64,000 nucleotides of DNA from Elusimicrobiales bacterium (GTDB lineage Bacteria; Elusimicrobiota; Elusimicrobia; Elusimicrobiales; Elusimicrobiaceae). The notes under the pieces were generated by a model. It did no database searches. It was not told the DNA's origin and worked only from the letters and a program-made list of their open reading frames with translations. Below are positions 1-7,853 of the stretch, piece by piece (the first letter of the stretch is position 1; every line of letters starts with the position of its first letter). The stretch lies in the NCBI GenBank assembly GCA_041651175.1, contig JBAZJT010000006.1, forward strand, positions 46,902-110,901, read 5' to 3'. Made by a program: the position numbers and the translations under genes.

Positions 1-501
1 CAAAATACGCTTGTCCGTGAATGGGAGCTTCAGCCCGTAGCTGATTTTGTTGACGAAAATCCTGTCGCCCTCTATCAGCGTCTGGCGCATGGAGCCCGAC
101 GGAATTCTGAACGCCTGCACCAGAAAAAACATCACCACCGACGCCAGCAGCAGCGCGGAGGAGATGGTTTCCGTCCACTCCAGATCGCTTTTCATGGCTT
201 CGGCCCTGTCCGCATCGCCGGATTTCAGATAGCGGACGAAATTCCAGATGAAGGCGATTGCTATGGCCGCGGACCAGAGAATCAACTGCTCCTTTGTGAG
301 GCTGTACGGCGAGGCGGAATTGACGCGGCTTTCCATGCTTATGGAAAGCAGCATCATCCCCAGATGCGCCAGCCAGGCGGCGAACAGGCCGTGTACCAGC
401 GCGCCCCAATGCAGGCCGAGGCGGTTCAGCTTATGCATCCGCCGGAACCAAAGCCAGTACGCGCCCATGAGCAACCCGACGAGAAAAAGCTTTTCTTCCA
501 T
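1..501 (-). CDS. lepB: Signal peptidase I, N-terminal part (cut by window edge)
   Basis: Type I signal peptidases remove signal peptides from exported proteins at the outer face of the inner membrane. The 167 visible residues begin at an ATG (499-501) preceded by a GGAG ribosome site. They contain hydrophobic segments near residues 5-15, 35-55 and 75-90, then another near 118-130 leading into FRIPSGSMRQTL, the box that holds the catalytic serine (SGSM). The sequence then reads GDRIFVNKISYG, also typical of the family. The catalytic lysine and the rest of the protease domain lie beyond base 1. The extra N-terminal membrane segments are more than the two seen in E. coli LepB. The family call is secure; completeness cannot be judged. 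Confidence 0.9.
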   Translation of the reverse strand, partial: MEEKLFLVGLLMGAYWLWFRRMHKLNRLGLHWGALVHGLFAAWLAHLGMMLLSISMESRVNSASPYSLTKEQLILWSAAIAIAFIWNFVRYLKSGDADRAEAMKSDLEWTETISSALLLASVVMFFLVQAFRIPSGSMRQTLIEGDRIFVNKISYGLKLPFTDKRIL

Positions 502-581
502 AAAATCTCCAGTGGCGCGCGTTCAGCGAACGGCGCTCCGGTCCATTATACCTTTTAAGGCGGTTGGGCGAAATATGGAGT

Positions 582-974
582 TCACTCGCCGGACAGGATG
601 AATTTAAGGGCGGGGCAGCCCTGCATCCGGCGGGCGCGCTGCGCGGCGAATTCAAGCGTCTGGAAAAGCTCCCCGTAAAGCGCGGGGTCGCGCCGGATTT
701 CGGCGCGGTTTCCGATAACAACCAGGAATTTCTCCGACGGATGGAAGGACGGTAAATCCGACAGGTAATCCACCGCGGCGTCCCAGTTCGCCCCGAAATC
801 CGCCGGGAATTTCAGCGCGGCGGCCATATGCTCCAGCAGTTCCGCCTTGCCGCGCATTTTCGCGCCGTCAAGCTCCAGCACGGCAAAGCCGCTTTCCAGC
901 GCGGCGCGCTTTAGCGCCGCAGCTTCTGGCGGCGGCGCCTCAAGCACGTCGGGCTGGTCTTCCGGGAATGCCAT
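582..974 (-). CDS. Barstar-family ribonuclease inhibitor
   Basis: A 130-residue cytoplasmic protein of the barstar family, which blocks barnase-type ribonucleases inside the producing cell. The core FGANWDAAVDYL (residues 60-71) aligns with the barstar helix that plugs the barnase active site: D65 and D69 match barstar Asp35 and Asp39, the main contacts. It is longer than barstar (about 90 residues) because of an N-terminal extension with a Pro/Ala-rich stretch. The ATG overlaps the stop of the upstream ribonuclease gene by one base (TGATG), so toxin and inhibitor are probably translationally coupled. Family call from sequence pattern; the inhibition itself is inferred from the pairing. Confidence 0.88.
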   Translation of the reverse strand: MAFPEDQPDVLEAPPPEAAALKRAALESGFAVLELDGAKMRGKAELLEHMAAALKFPADFGANWDAAVDYLSDLPSFHPSEKFLVVIGNRAEIRRDPALYGELFQTLEFAAQRARRMQGCPALKFILSGE

Positions 975-1591
975 CAGCGGACAACTTTCAGCTCTATGAA
1001 GGTGTTGTAATGGTCCGGCGTGTAGAAAATGCGCTTGCCGCCGCCGATGATAACCCGCTCCGAGCCGCGCTTGCTCATCATGGTGCCGGTCATATAGGTT
1101 TTTCCGCCTATCTGAATCGGAACCGGCCCGTCGCCCACTTCCCTGCCGGGGACTATAAGCGTGTATTCATGGTACCAGCCGGTTTGCTCCTTCGGAAGGC
1201 GGCCTTCCCGGTTTGTGAACACAGTGCCGTCCTGCTTGAATGGCAGTATGTCGCAGGTCGCAATCCGGCCCAGCAGGGTTGTTATGGCGCCGTTGCGCGG
1301 CTGGTCCTGCACCTCCGGGGAAAACCCGGCTCCCGGCGCGATGTCCTGCGACGGGACGCAGGTGCTGTTATAGGGCGCGTCGTGGCCCACGGGCGGGATT
1401 CCGGCTTTCTGCCTCTCGGCCCGGACATGCGCCCGCCCGGTGGCCGGGATTGCGGGGATTTTCGCGCCGGAGGACGCGTCGGACAGGCTTAGCAGGCCCG
1501 ACAGCGCGCCGTCCGCCGATATATCCTGCCCGGAATAAGCGGGAAGCGAAAACGCGATTGCGGCGGACAGAAGGAGGAACAGCTTTTTCAT
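974..1591 (-). CDS. Secreted barnase-type (N1/T1 family) ribonuclease
   Basis: A 205-residue protein with a cleavable signal peptide (MKKLFLLLSAAIAFSLPAYS, cut near residue 20), a low-complexity linker of about 80 residues, and a C-terminal microbial ribonuclease domain (about residues 105-205). The domain shows the family order: REGRLP, WYHEYT with the general base E142, RGSER with R175/R179, and YTPDHYNTF with the general acid H194. These enzymes cleave RNA 3' to guanine through a cyclic phosphate. The barstar gene follows at once, as expected for a potentially self-toxic nuclease. It could act as a secreted scavenging or antagonistic nuclease; the linker may carry an unrecognised delivery segment. 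Start ATG has GGAGCG upstream. Confidence 0.88.
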   Translation of the reverse strand: MKKLFLLLSAAIAFSLPAYSGQDISADGALSGLLSLSDASSGAKIPAIPATGRAHVRAERQKAGIPPVGHDAPYNSTCVPSQDIAPGAGFSPEVQDQPRNGAITTLLGRIATCDILPFKQDGTVFTNREGRLPKEQTGWYHEYTLIVPGREVGDGPVPIQIGGKTYMTGTMMSKRGSERVIIGGGKRIFYTPDHYNTFIELKVVR

Positions 1592-1622
1592 ATACGCTCC
1601 GAACCGGAGGAATGAAGCCCCT

Positions 1623-1784
1623 GCCCATTACCCGCAGTTGGCAACGGAATTCGGCGGCGGCTGGCGGGACATTCCTGTGCGGAATTTTCCTTACATACCG
1701 TACGGGTATGCTCGTCAAATTCCGCGGCGGACTGTCCGCGCCATCCACCGCCGAAATTCTCGCTGCCAGCTGCGGGTAATGGGC
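1623..1784 (-). repeat. Inverted-repeat element, family A copy 1
   Basis: A long imperfect palindrome. The arms begin GCCCATTACCCGCAG (1623-1637) and end CTGCGGGTAATGGGC (1770-1784) and stay similar for about 48 bases inward; a smaller palindrome lies near the centre (about 1694-1710). Read on the minus strand, its core resembles the sequences at about 42470-42600 and 42863-42991, so it is a dispersed repeat. There is no credible open reading frame. It fills most of the 339-base gap between the ribonuclease gene and secA; the remainder holds the secA promoter. Confidence 0.75.
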
Positions 1785-1866
1785 CTGGCGGGCCGCCTGC
1801 TACGCCGCGGTAATTATACCACGAAACGGATTTAATTCAAATGACCGGAACGCGGCGCGGAGTATA

Positions 1867-1875
1867 TGCTAAAAT
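1867..1875 (+). promoter_or_regulatory. Extended -10 promoter candidate for secA
   Basis: TGC followed by TAAAAT matches an extended -10 element 55 bases before the secA ATG. No good -35 hexamer is visible, as is common for extended -10 promoters. Support is limited to this motif and its position. Confidence 0.4.
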
Positions 1876-1930
1876 ACGGGTGAGCGGGACAGCCGCCCGC
1901 CGCCGCTAATTTTTTCGGAGACAGCTTCTT

Positions 1931-4561
1931 ATGATACAACGGGTCGTGGAATCGTTTTTCGGGACCAAATCAGAGCGGGACCTCAAAAAGCTCCTGCCCG
2001 CGCTGGACAGGATAAACGCGCTGGAGGCTGAAATAAAGCCCCTTTCCGACGAGCAGCTCCGCGCCAAAACCGCCGAGTTCAGGGAGCGGCTTTCCGCCGG
2101 AGAAACGGTGGAGGACCTGCTGCCGGAGGCATTCGCCGTCGTGCGCGAGGCGGCGCGCCGCGCCATAGGCCTGCGCCATTTCGACGTGCAGATGCTGGGC
2201 GGCATGGTGCTGCACCAGGGTAAAATTTCCGAGATGCGCACCGGCGAGGGCAAAACCCTCGTGGCCACGCTGCCCGCCTATCTTAACGCGCTCTCGGGCA
2301 AGGGCGCGCATGTAGTAACCGTCAACGATTACCTGGCCAAGCGCGACCGCGCGTGGATGGGGCCGGTATTCGAATTCCTGGGGCTTACCGTCGGCTTCAT
2401 ACTTCACGACATGCGCAACGACGAACGGCAGCGCATGTACCGCTGCGACATAACCTATGTAACCAATAACGAAATCGGCTTTGACTACCTGCGCGACAAC
2501 ATGGTCATAGACAAGGCCGAGCGCGTGCTGCGCCCGCTGCATTTCGCCGTTATAGACGAGGTGGACTCCATACTCGTAGACGAGGCGCGCACCCCGCTGA
2601 TAATATCCGGCCCGTCGGAAGAGACGACGGACAAGTACCATATAGTAAACCGCGTTACGCCCAACCTTAAAATCCGCAAGATAACCGACAAGGAAGAGGT
2701 CGCCGCCAAATACTCCGGCGAGGATCTGACCAAGGGCTACGACGCCATCATAGACGAAAAGGCCCACACCGTTACCCTCACCGACGACGGCGTCTCCAAG
2801 GCCGAGAAATTTCTGGGCGTGTCCAATATCTACGACGACGTGCAGTCCGAATGGGCGCATCACCTGACGCAGTCGCTGCGCGCGCACCACCTTTACGAGC
2901 GGGACGTGGATTACGTGGTAAAAGACGGCGAGGTCATAATCGTGGACGAGTTCACCGGCAGGCTCATGCCGGGCCGCCGCTGGTCCGACGGGCTGCATCA
3001 GGCGGTGGAGGCCAAGGAAGGGCTGGCCATAAAAGAGGAAAACCAGACGCTGGCCACCATCACCTTCCAGAATTTCTTCAAGCTCTACACCAAAATCTCC
3101 GGCATGACCGGCACCGCCATGACGGAATCCAGCGAATTCTGGGAAATTTACAAACTGGACGTCGTGGAAATTCCGCCCAATAAAAAGTGCGTGCGGATAG
3201 ATTATGCGGACTCCATTTATCTCAACGAAAAGGCCAAGTTCAACGCCATCTGCGTAGAGATAGAGCAGCTCTGGAAAAAAGGCCAGCCCGTGCTTGTGGG
3301 CACGCGCTCCATAGAAAAATCCGAAAAACTGGCCGCCATGCTGCGCGGCAGGGGAATTCCGCATCAGGTCCTCAACGCCAAGTATCACGAGATGGAGGCC
3401 CAGATTATCGCCCAGGCCGGCAGGAAGGGGGGCGTTACAATCGCCACCAACATGGCGGGCCGCGGCACCGACATCGTGCTGGGCGGCAGCCCCGCAAACC
3501 CGGAGGAGCAGAAATACGTGGTGGAAAACGGCGGACTGCACGTGCTGGGGACCGAGCGGCACGAGGCCCGGCGCATAGACAACCAGTTAAGAGGCCGCTG
3601 CGCCCGCCAGGGCGACCCCGGCAGCTCCAGATTCTACCTCGGGCTGGACGACGAACTGATGCGGCTGTTCGGCTCCGACCGGCTGACGTCCGTCATGCAG
3701 ACCCTCGGCGCCGAGGAGGACGAGCCGATAGAGCATCCCATCCTCTCAAAGCAGATAGAAGGCGCGCAGCGCCGCGTGGAGGCGCACAACTTTGACATAC
3801 GCAAGCACCTGCTGGATTACGACAAGGTGATGAACCAGCAGCGCACGGCGATATACAATCTGCGCAACAAAATCCTGGACGGCGGCGACATAAGCGGCAT
3901 GGCCGCCGCGATGATAGACGAGGTTCTGGAAGAATCGCTTTCCAAATGGGCCGCGGAGAACACGCATGTCCAGCTCTGGGACATGGAAAGCCTGACGGCG
4001 TTTTTCCGCCGCCTCTTCGGCATGGAGCTGCCGTATTCCGCCGAGGACATGGCCAAATGCCCGCGCGAAACCCTCATAACGGATTTGCGCGCCAAGGTGG
4101 AGCAGGTCTATCAGAAGCGCATTCAGGTGTTTGCCGAAAACGGGCTGGATTTTCACCATGTGGAGCGGATGCTGCTATTGCAGCTTATAGACCATTCGTG
4201 GAAAAGCCATCTCTACGAGCTGGACCAGCTGCAGAAAAGCATAGGCCTGCGCGCCTACGGCCAGAAGGACCCGCTTATAGAGTATCAGAAGGAATCGTTC
4301 GGGATGTACCAGTCCATGATGGCGCGGGTGCGCGACCAGATGGTGGATTATCTGTTCAAAATCCAGCCGCCTCCCAAGCCGCGCCCGGCGGAGGAAACCC
4401 CGCCCCCGGAAAACGCGCCGCAGCCCCGCGCGCCGCGACCCGCGGCAAGGCCGGAACGGAAACCCGCCGCGAAATCCGCGCCGGAGGCCCCCAAAACCGG
4501 CAGAAACGATCCCTGCCCCTGCGGCAGCGGCAAAAAATACAAAAAGTGCTGCGGACAGTAG
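1931..4561 (+). CDS. secA: Preprotein translocase ATPase SecA
   Basis: The 876-residue motor ATPase that drives unfolded preproteins through SecYEG. Visible in order: Walker A MRTGEGKTLVA near residue 105, the VTVNDYLAKRDRAWM box, DEVDSILVDEARTPLIISGP (Walker B and following motif), a preprotein cross-linking region, the second motor domain with TNMAGRGTDI and RGRCARQGDPG, the helical wing and scaffold, a Pro/Ala-rich linker near residues 815-850, and the C-terminal zinc and SecB-binding tail CPCGSGKKYKKCC. Length fits the family. The ATG has CGGAG 12 bases upstream. It stands alone on the plus strand between two repeat elements. Confidence 0.98.
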   Translation: MIQRVVESFFGTKSERDLKKLLPALDRINALEAEIKPLSDEQLRAKTAEFRERLSAGETVEDLLPEAFAVVREAARRAIGLRHFDVQMLGGMVLHQGKISEMRTGEGKTLVATLPAYLNALSGKGAHVVTVNDYLAKRDRAWMGPVFEFLGLTVGFILHDMRNDERQRMYRCDITYVTNNEIGFDYLRDNMVIDKAERVLRPLHFAVIDEVDSILVDEARTPLIISGPSEETTDKYHIVNRVTPNLKIRKITDKEEVAAKYSGEDLTKGYDAIIDEKAHTVTLTDDGVSKAEKFLGVSNIYDDVQSEWAHHLTQSLRAHHLYERDVDYVVKDGEVIIVDEFTGRLMPGRRWSDGLHQAVEAKEGLAIKEENQTLATITFQNFFKLYTKISGMTGTAMTESSEFWEIYKLDVVEIPPNKKCVRIDYADSIYLNEKAKFNAICVEIEQLWKKGQPVLVGTRSIEKSEKLAAMLRGRGIPHQVLNAKYHEMEAQIIAQAGRKGGVTIATNMAGRGTDIVLGGSPANPEEQKYVVENGGLHVLGTERHEARRIDNQLRGRCARQGDPGSSRFYLGLDDELMRLFGSDRLTSVMQTLGAEEDEPIEHPILSKQIEGAQRRVEAHNFDIRKHLLDYDKVMNQQRTAIYNLRNKILDGGDISGMAAAMIDEVLEESLSKWAAENTHVQLWDMESLTAFFRRLFGMELPYSAEDMAKCPRETLITDLRAKVEQVYQKRIQVFAENGLDFHHVERMLLLQLIDHSWKSHLYELDQLQKSIGLRAYGQKDPLIEYQKESFGMYQSMMARVRDQMVDYLFKIQPPPKPRPAEETPPPENAPQPRAPRPAARPERKPAAKSAPEAPKTGRNDPCPCGSGKKYKKCCGQ

Positions 4562-4644
4562 CGGATAACTTCCCCGGCGGATTTTGTTTCTTGCGCTTCA
4601 GAAGCCGGCGGCATTTTTTCATGCTGCGCGGACGCGGCGACGGC

Positions 4645-4807
4645 TTAACCTGAAAATTTCAGTTGCCTGCGGGATTCGGCAAAAAATCGCTTCATACTGC
4701 CTTCACAAAATTATCCTTTCGCGCCGTGGAGCACGCGCGGATAATTTTGTTCGGCATTATTTTGCGCTTTTTCGCCTCGGTCCTCGCGTCAACTGAAACT
4801 TTCAAGC
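4645..4807 (+). repeat. Inverted-repeat element, family C copy 1
   Basis: About 163 bases with terminal inverted repeats, TTAACCTGAAAATTTCAG at the left and CTGAAACTTTCAA at the right, plus an inner inverted pair around CAAAATTATCC and GGATAATTTTG. It is closely similar along its whole length to 12500-12665. It lies between the 3' ends of secA and the DUF3467 gene, 20 bases from the latter stop codon. No coding capacity; it has the form of a MITE. Confidence 0.8.
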
Positions 4808-4826
4808 GTAGCGGCGGCGCAAAACA

Positions 4827-5120
4827 TCAGCCCCTGCCCTGCGGCGCGGCGGATTTGTCCACTATCATGCCGAAACGTTCCTCGTATTTGCGGATATTAT
4901 CCGCCAGCGCCATCATAAAGCGTTTGGCGTGCGCCGGGCTGGATATGATGCGCGAGCGCAGCTTCGCCTTCGGCTTCGTCGGCTGGAGGAACAGGAAATC
5001 CATGATGAATTCGGTTTCGGTGTGCGCCACTCCCGCCAAATTCGCGTACGCGCCCTGGGAAATCTGGTCGTCCGCGTCTATTTCAAGCTGCATCGGCTGC
5101 TGCGCTTTTGTGTCTGCCAT
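4827..5120 (-). CDS. DUF3467 family protein
   Basis: A 97-residue soluble protein of the small conserved DUF3467 family, whose function is unknown. The diagnostic stretch is GAYANLAGVAHTETEFIMDF followed by FLQPTKPKAKLRSRIISSP and AHAKRFMMALADNIRKYEERFG. The start ATG has a strong GGAGG site seven bases upstream. It is transcribed alone, converging on secA with a family C repeat between the two. Family assignment rests on the conserved core; no biochemical role should be assumed. Confidence 0.85.
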   Translation of the reverse strand: MADTKAQQPMQLEIDADDQISQGAYANLAGVAHTETEFIMDFLFLQPTKPKAKLRSRIISSPAHAKRFMMALADNIRKYEERFGMIVDKSAAPQGRG

Positions 5121-5177
5121 AAAACCTCCGTTTGATTAGATGTTAGCACTTTTGATTCGGCTTTTTCCGAACATCAA

Positions 5178-5205
5178 TTGTGCCGCGCGCCTGTTTTTAT
5201 ATAAA
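5178..5205 (+). promoter_or_regulatory. Promoter candidate for the alpha-oxoamine synthase operon
   Basis: TTGTGC (5178-5183), 16 bases, then TATAAA (5200-5205), a reasonable sigma-70 type match in an AT-rich island. About 90 bases of leader follow before the ATG at 5301, including a G+C-rich hairpin with GCCCGGCG and CGCCGGGC arms. Confidence 0.4.
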
Positions 5206-5300
5206 ATAACTGGACAAATACTTCCGGCAGCGGTGGCGGGCCCGGCGTCTCAACGCGCCGGGCGCGGTTTGTGCTTTACGCCGCAAGGATATGGAGACAA

Positions 5301-6509
5301 ATGGCTGACATATTCACCAAGTGCAGGGAATTCAAAACGGCGAAAGAGCTGGTCAGGCGCGGCGTTTACGGTTACTTCAAGCCTCTTGAATCCGCGCAGG
5401 GGCCGGAAGTGGTGGTGGAAGGCAGGAAAATGATAATGGCCGGCACCAACAACTACCTGGGCCTCGCCGACGACCCGCGCATGAAAAAAGCCGCCGTTGA
5501 AGCCATAACCAAATACGGCACCGGCTGCGCCGGCTCGCGCTTTCTGAACGGCAACACGATTTTCCATAACCAGCTGGAGCAGAAGTTGGCGCGCTTCAAA
5601 AAGCGCGGCGCGGCGCTTATCTACGCCACCGGCTACCAGATGAACATAGGCGTCGTCTCCTGCCTGCTGGGGAAAGACGACGTGGCCGTGGTGGACAAGC
5701 TGGACCATGCCAGCATTCTGGACGGCGTTAAATTTTCCGGGGCGGAGATGAAACGTTTCCGCCACAACGACCCCGCAAATCTGGAGCGCATTCTGGCGGC
5801 CATACCGCCCTCGCGCGGCAAGCTGGTCATCGTGGACGGCGTCTTCAGCATGGAGGGCGACATCTGCCCCCTGCCGGAGATAGCGCGCATCGCCAAAAAA
5901 TACGGCGCGCGGCTTATCGTGGACGATGCGCACGGCACCGGCGTGCTGGGCGAACACGGGCGCGGCACCTGCGAGCATTTCGGACTGGAACACGACGAGG
6001 TGGACCTGATTGTGGGAACCTGCTCCAAGTCTTTCGCCTCGGTGGGCGGCTTTGTGGCGGGCGACAAGGACATCATACATTACATACAGCACAACTCCCG
6101 CTCCATGATATTCTCGGCGGCGCTGCCGGTTTCCTGCGTGGCCACCATCTCCACCGCGATAGACATAATAGAATCCGAGCCGCAGCGCCGCAAAAAACTC
6201 TGGGACAACGCGAAGATGCTCAAGAAAGGGCTGGAGGACGCCGGTTTCACCATCGGCCCCACGGAGACGCCCATAATCCCCGTCATCATCGGCGAGGATG
6301 CGAAATGCTTCATGATGTGGCGCGCGCTTTACGAGGCCGGGATATTCTCCAACCCGGTGGTCTGCCCGGCGGTGCCGCCGGGGCGCGCGCTGATGCGCGT
6401 TACCCCCATGGCCACCCACACCACCGGGCACATAAAGGCCATTGTGCGCACCTTCGCGGAATGCGCGGAACATATCGGGCTGCGGCCCGCCGCCGGAGCG
6501 CGCAAGTAA
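5301..6509 (+). CDS. Alpha-oxoamine synthase (serine palmitoyltransferase / KBL-like)
   Basis: A PLP enzyme of the alpha-oxoamine synthase family, which condenses an amino acid with an acyl thioester and releases CO2. The 402-residue protein shows AGTNNYLGLADDP, the substrate-site GTGCAGSRFLNG, HDPA-like ASILDG, the PLP aspartate in VDDAHGTGVLG, and the PLP lysine in GTCSKSFASVGGF. Members include 2-amino-3-ketobutyrate CoA ligase, AONS (BioF) and serine palmitoyltransferase. There is no threonine dehydrogenase or biotin gene nearby; the next gene, 13 bases on, is a GNAT-type acyltransferase, which favours a serine palmitoyltransferase-like role. An ATG further upstream exists, but ATG 5301 has GGAGACA before it. 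The exact substrate is not proven. Confidence 0.8.
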   Translation: MADIFTKCREFKTAKELVRRGVYGYFKPLESAQGPEVVVEGRKMIMAGTNNYLGLADDPRMKKAAVEAITKYGTGCAGSRFLNGNTIFHNQLEQKLARFKKRGAALIYATGYQMNIGVVSCLLGKDDVAVVDKLDHASILDGVKFSGAEMKRFRHNDPANLERILAAIPPSRGKLVIVDGVFSMEGDICPLPEIARIAKKYGARLIVDDAHGTGVLGEHGRGTCEHFGLEHDEVDLIVGTCSKSFASVGGFVAGDKDIIHYIQHNSRSMIFSAALPVSCVATISTAIDIIESEPQRRKKLWDNAKMLKKGLEDAGFTIGPTETPIIPVIIGEDAKCFMMWRALYEAGIFSNPVVCPAVPPGRALMRVTPMATHTTGHIKAIVRTFAECAEHIGLRPAAGARK

Positions 6510-6522
6510 ACCGGGAGAGGCG

Positions 6523-7686
6523 ATGCCCGACATTGAAATACGGGAGATTCAGGAGCGCGAAATATCCGCGTTCGTGGATTTCCAGTATGAGCTTTACAAA
6601 AACGACCCGTACTGGATAGGCGACCTCAAAAGCTCGGTCCGGGCGCTGTTATCCCTCTCCCACCCCTTCTGGAAACATGCCGAGCGCAAACTGTGGCTGG
6701 CGTGCCGCCAGGGCCGCCCGGTTGCCCGCATAGCCGCCATAATCAACCAGACCCATAACGATTTTCACAATGAAAAAACCGGCTTTTTCGGCTTTTTTGA
6801 GACGGCAAACGACGCCGAAGCCGCCCGCGCGCTGGTCCTCAAGGCGGAAGGCTGGCTGAAGGAAAGCGGAATGGACAGGATGCGCGGCCCCGTGAACCCG
6901 TCCACAAACGACATGTGCGGGCTGCTCATTTCCGGCTTTGACTCGTATCCTAAGGTGATGATGCCTTACAACCCGCCTTATTACGGGGAAATGCTGGAGG
7001 GCTGCGGCCTGTCCAAAATAAAAGACCTGCACGCCTATATCCGGTTTTCCGAGCAGCCGCTTTCCGAGCGGATAGAGAAGATAATCTCCCGCATACAGAC
7101 GCGCAAGGACTGGCGCGCGAGAGAGATCCGCCTGTCCGACTTGGGCCGCGAACTGGAAACCGTGCGCGAAATCTACAACGACGCCTGGAGCGAGAACTGG
7201 GGATTCGTGCCTATTTCGCGCGAGGAAATGGCCTTCGCCGCAAAAGAACTGCGCCCCGTGTTAAAACCCAAATACGGCTGCATCATAGAAGTGGACAACA
7301 GGCCCGCCGCCTTCAGCATAGTCTTGCCGGACATCAACCAGGCGCTGCGCCCGCTGCGCGGCGAGCTTAACCCGCTGAATTTCATAAAACTGCTTGTGGA
7401 AATGCGCCGCATCAGGCAAAGCCGGCTGCTGATGCTGGGGGTCAGAAAAGAATTCCGCAGCCGGGGCTTTGAGCTGATTCTCATAAAACACGCCATAAAC
7501 ACCGCGCGCGAGTGCGGCTGGCTGCACGGCGAGCTTTCCTGGATACTGGAAGACAATTATAAAATCATCTCCGTCATAGAGGAAATCGGCGGCAGGCTTT
7601 ACAAAAAATACCGGATTTACTCAAAAGAGTTCTACGAACAGCCCCCCATGCTGCGCCCGGAAATATCGTCGTCGCAGTTTTTCTGA
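6523..7686 (+). CDS. GNAT-fold N-acyltransferase, possible bacterial ceramide synthase
   Basis: A 387-residue protein of the GNAT superfamily, long enough for two tandem domains. Distinct stretches are YKNDPYWIGDLKSSV near the N-terminus, KTGFFGFFE, MRGPVNPSTNDMCGLL, VMMPYNPPYYGEML and, near the C-terminus, LLMLGVRKEFRSRGFELIL, which resembles the acyl-CoA binding loop. The gene follows the alpha-oxoamine synthase by 13 bases with a GGGAGAGG site before ATG 6523, so the two form an operon. In Caulobacter a GNAT-fold protein acts as ceramide synthase in the sphingolipid pathway with a serine palmitoyltransferase; the same role here is inference from family and pairing. No third-step reductase gene is present nearby. 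Confidence 0.65.
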   Translation: MPDIEIREIQEREISAFVDFQYELYKNDPYWIGDLKSSVRALLSLSHPFWKHAERKLWLACRQGRPVARIAAIINQTHNDFHNEKTGFFGFFETANDAEAARALVLKAEGWLKESGMDRMRGPVNPSTNDMCGLLISGFDSYPKVMMPYNPPYYGEMLEGCGLSKIKDLHAYIRFSEQPLSERIEKIISRIQTRKDWRAREIRLSDLGRELETVREIYNDAWSENWGFVPISREEMAFAAKELRPVLKPKYGCIIEVDNRPAAFSIVLPDINQALRPLRGELNPLNFIKLLVEMRRIRQSRLLMLGVRKEFRSRGFELILIKHAINTARECGWLHGELSWILEDNYKIISVIEEIGGRLYKKYRIYSKEFYEQPPMLRPEISSSQFF

Positions 7687-7753
7687 AAAACCCCCGCAAA
7701 AATTCGTGTTTTCCTCATTCCCCCGCAACCGCCCCGCATAGGACCTTTGGCCC

Positions 7754-7781
7754 ATGACAGAAACTCCCCCGCCGCTATACT
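7754..7781 (+). promoter_or_regulatory. Promoter candidate for the glycine-rich secreted protein
   Basis: ATGACA (7754-7759), 16 bases, then TATACT (7776-7781), 72 bases before the ATG at 7854. The -10 is a good match and the -35 is one base from consensus. Confidence 0.4.
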
Positions 7782-7853
7782 ATCGGTGAGAATCCGCGCA
7801 GGACGCAGACGGCGCACACGGGAAACAAACGCGGATTATCACCGGGAGAGCGT

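Noticed and set aside
1970..3562. Long open frame opposite secA
   Set aside because: A shadow of secA caused by G+C-rich codon use; no ribosome site, no family resemblance.
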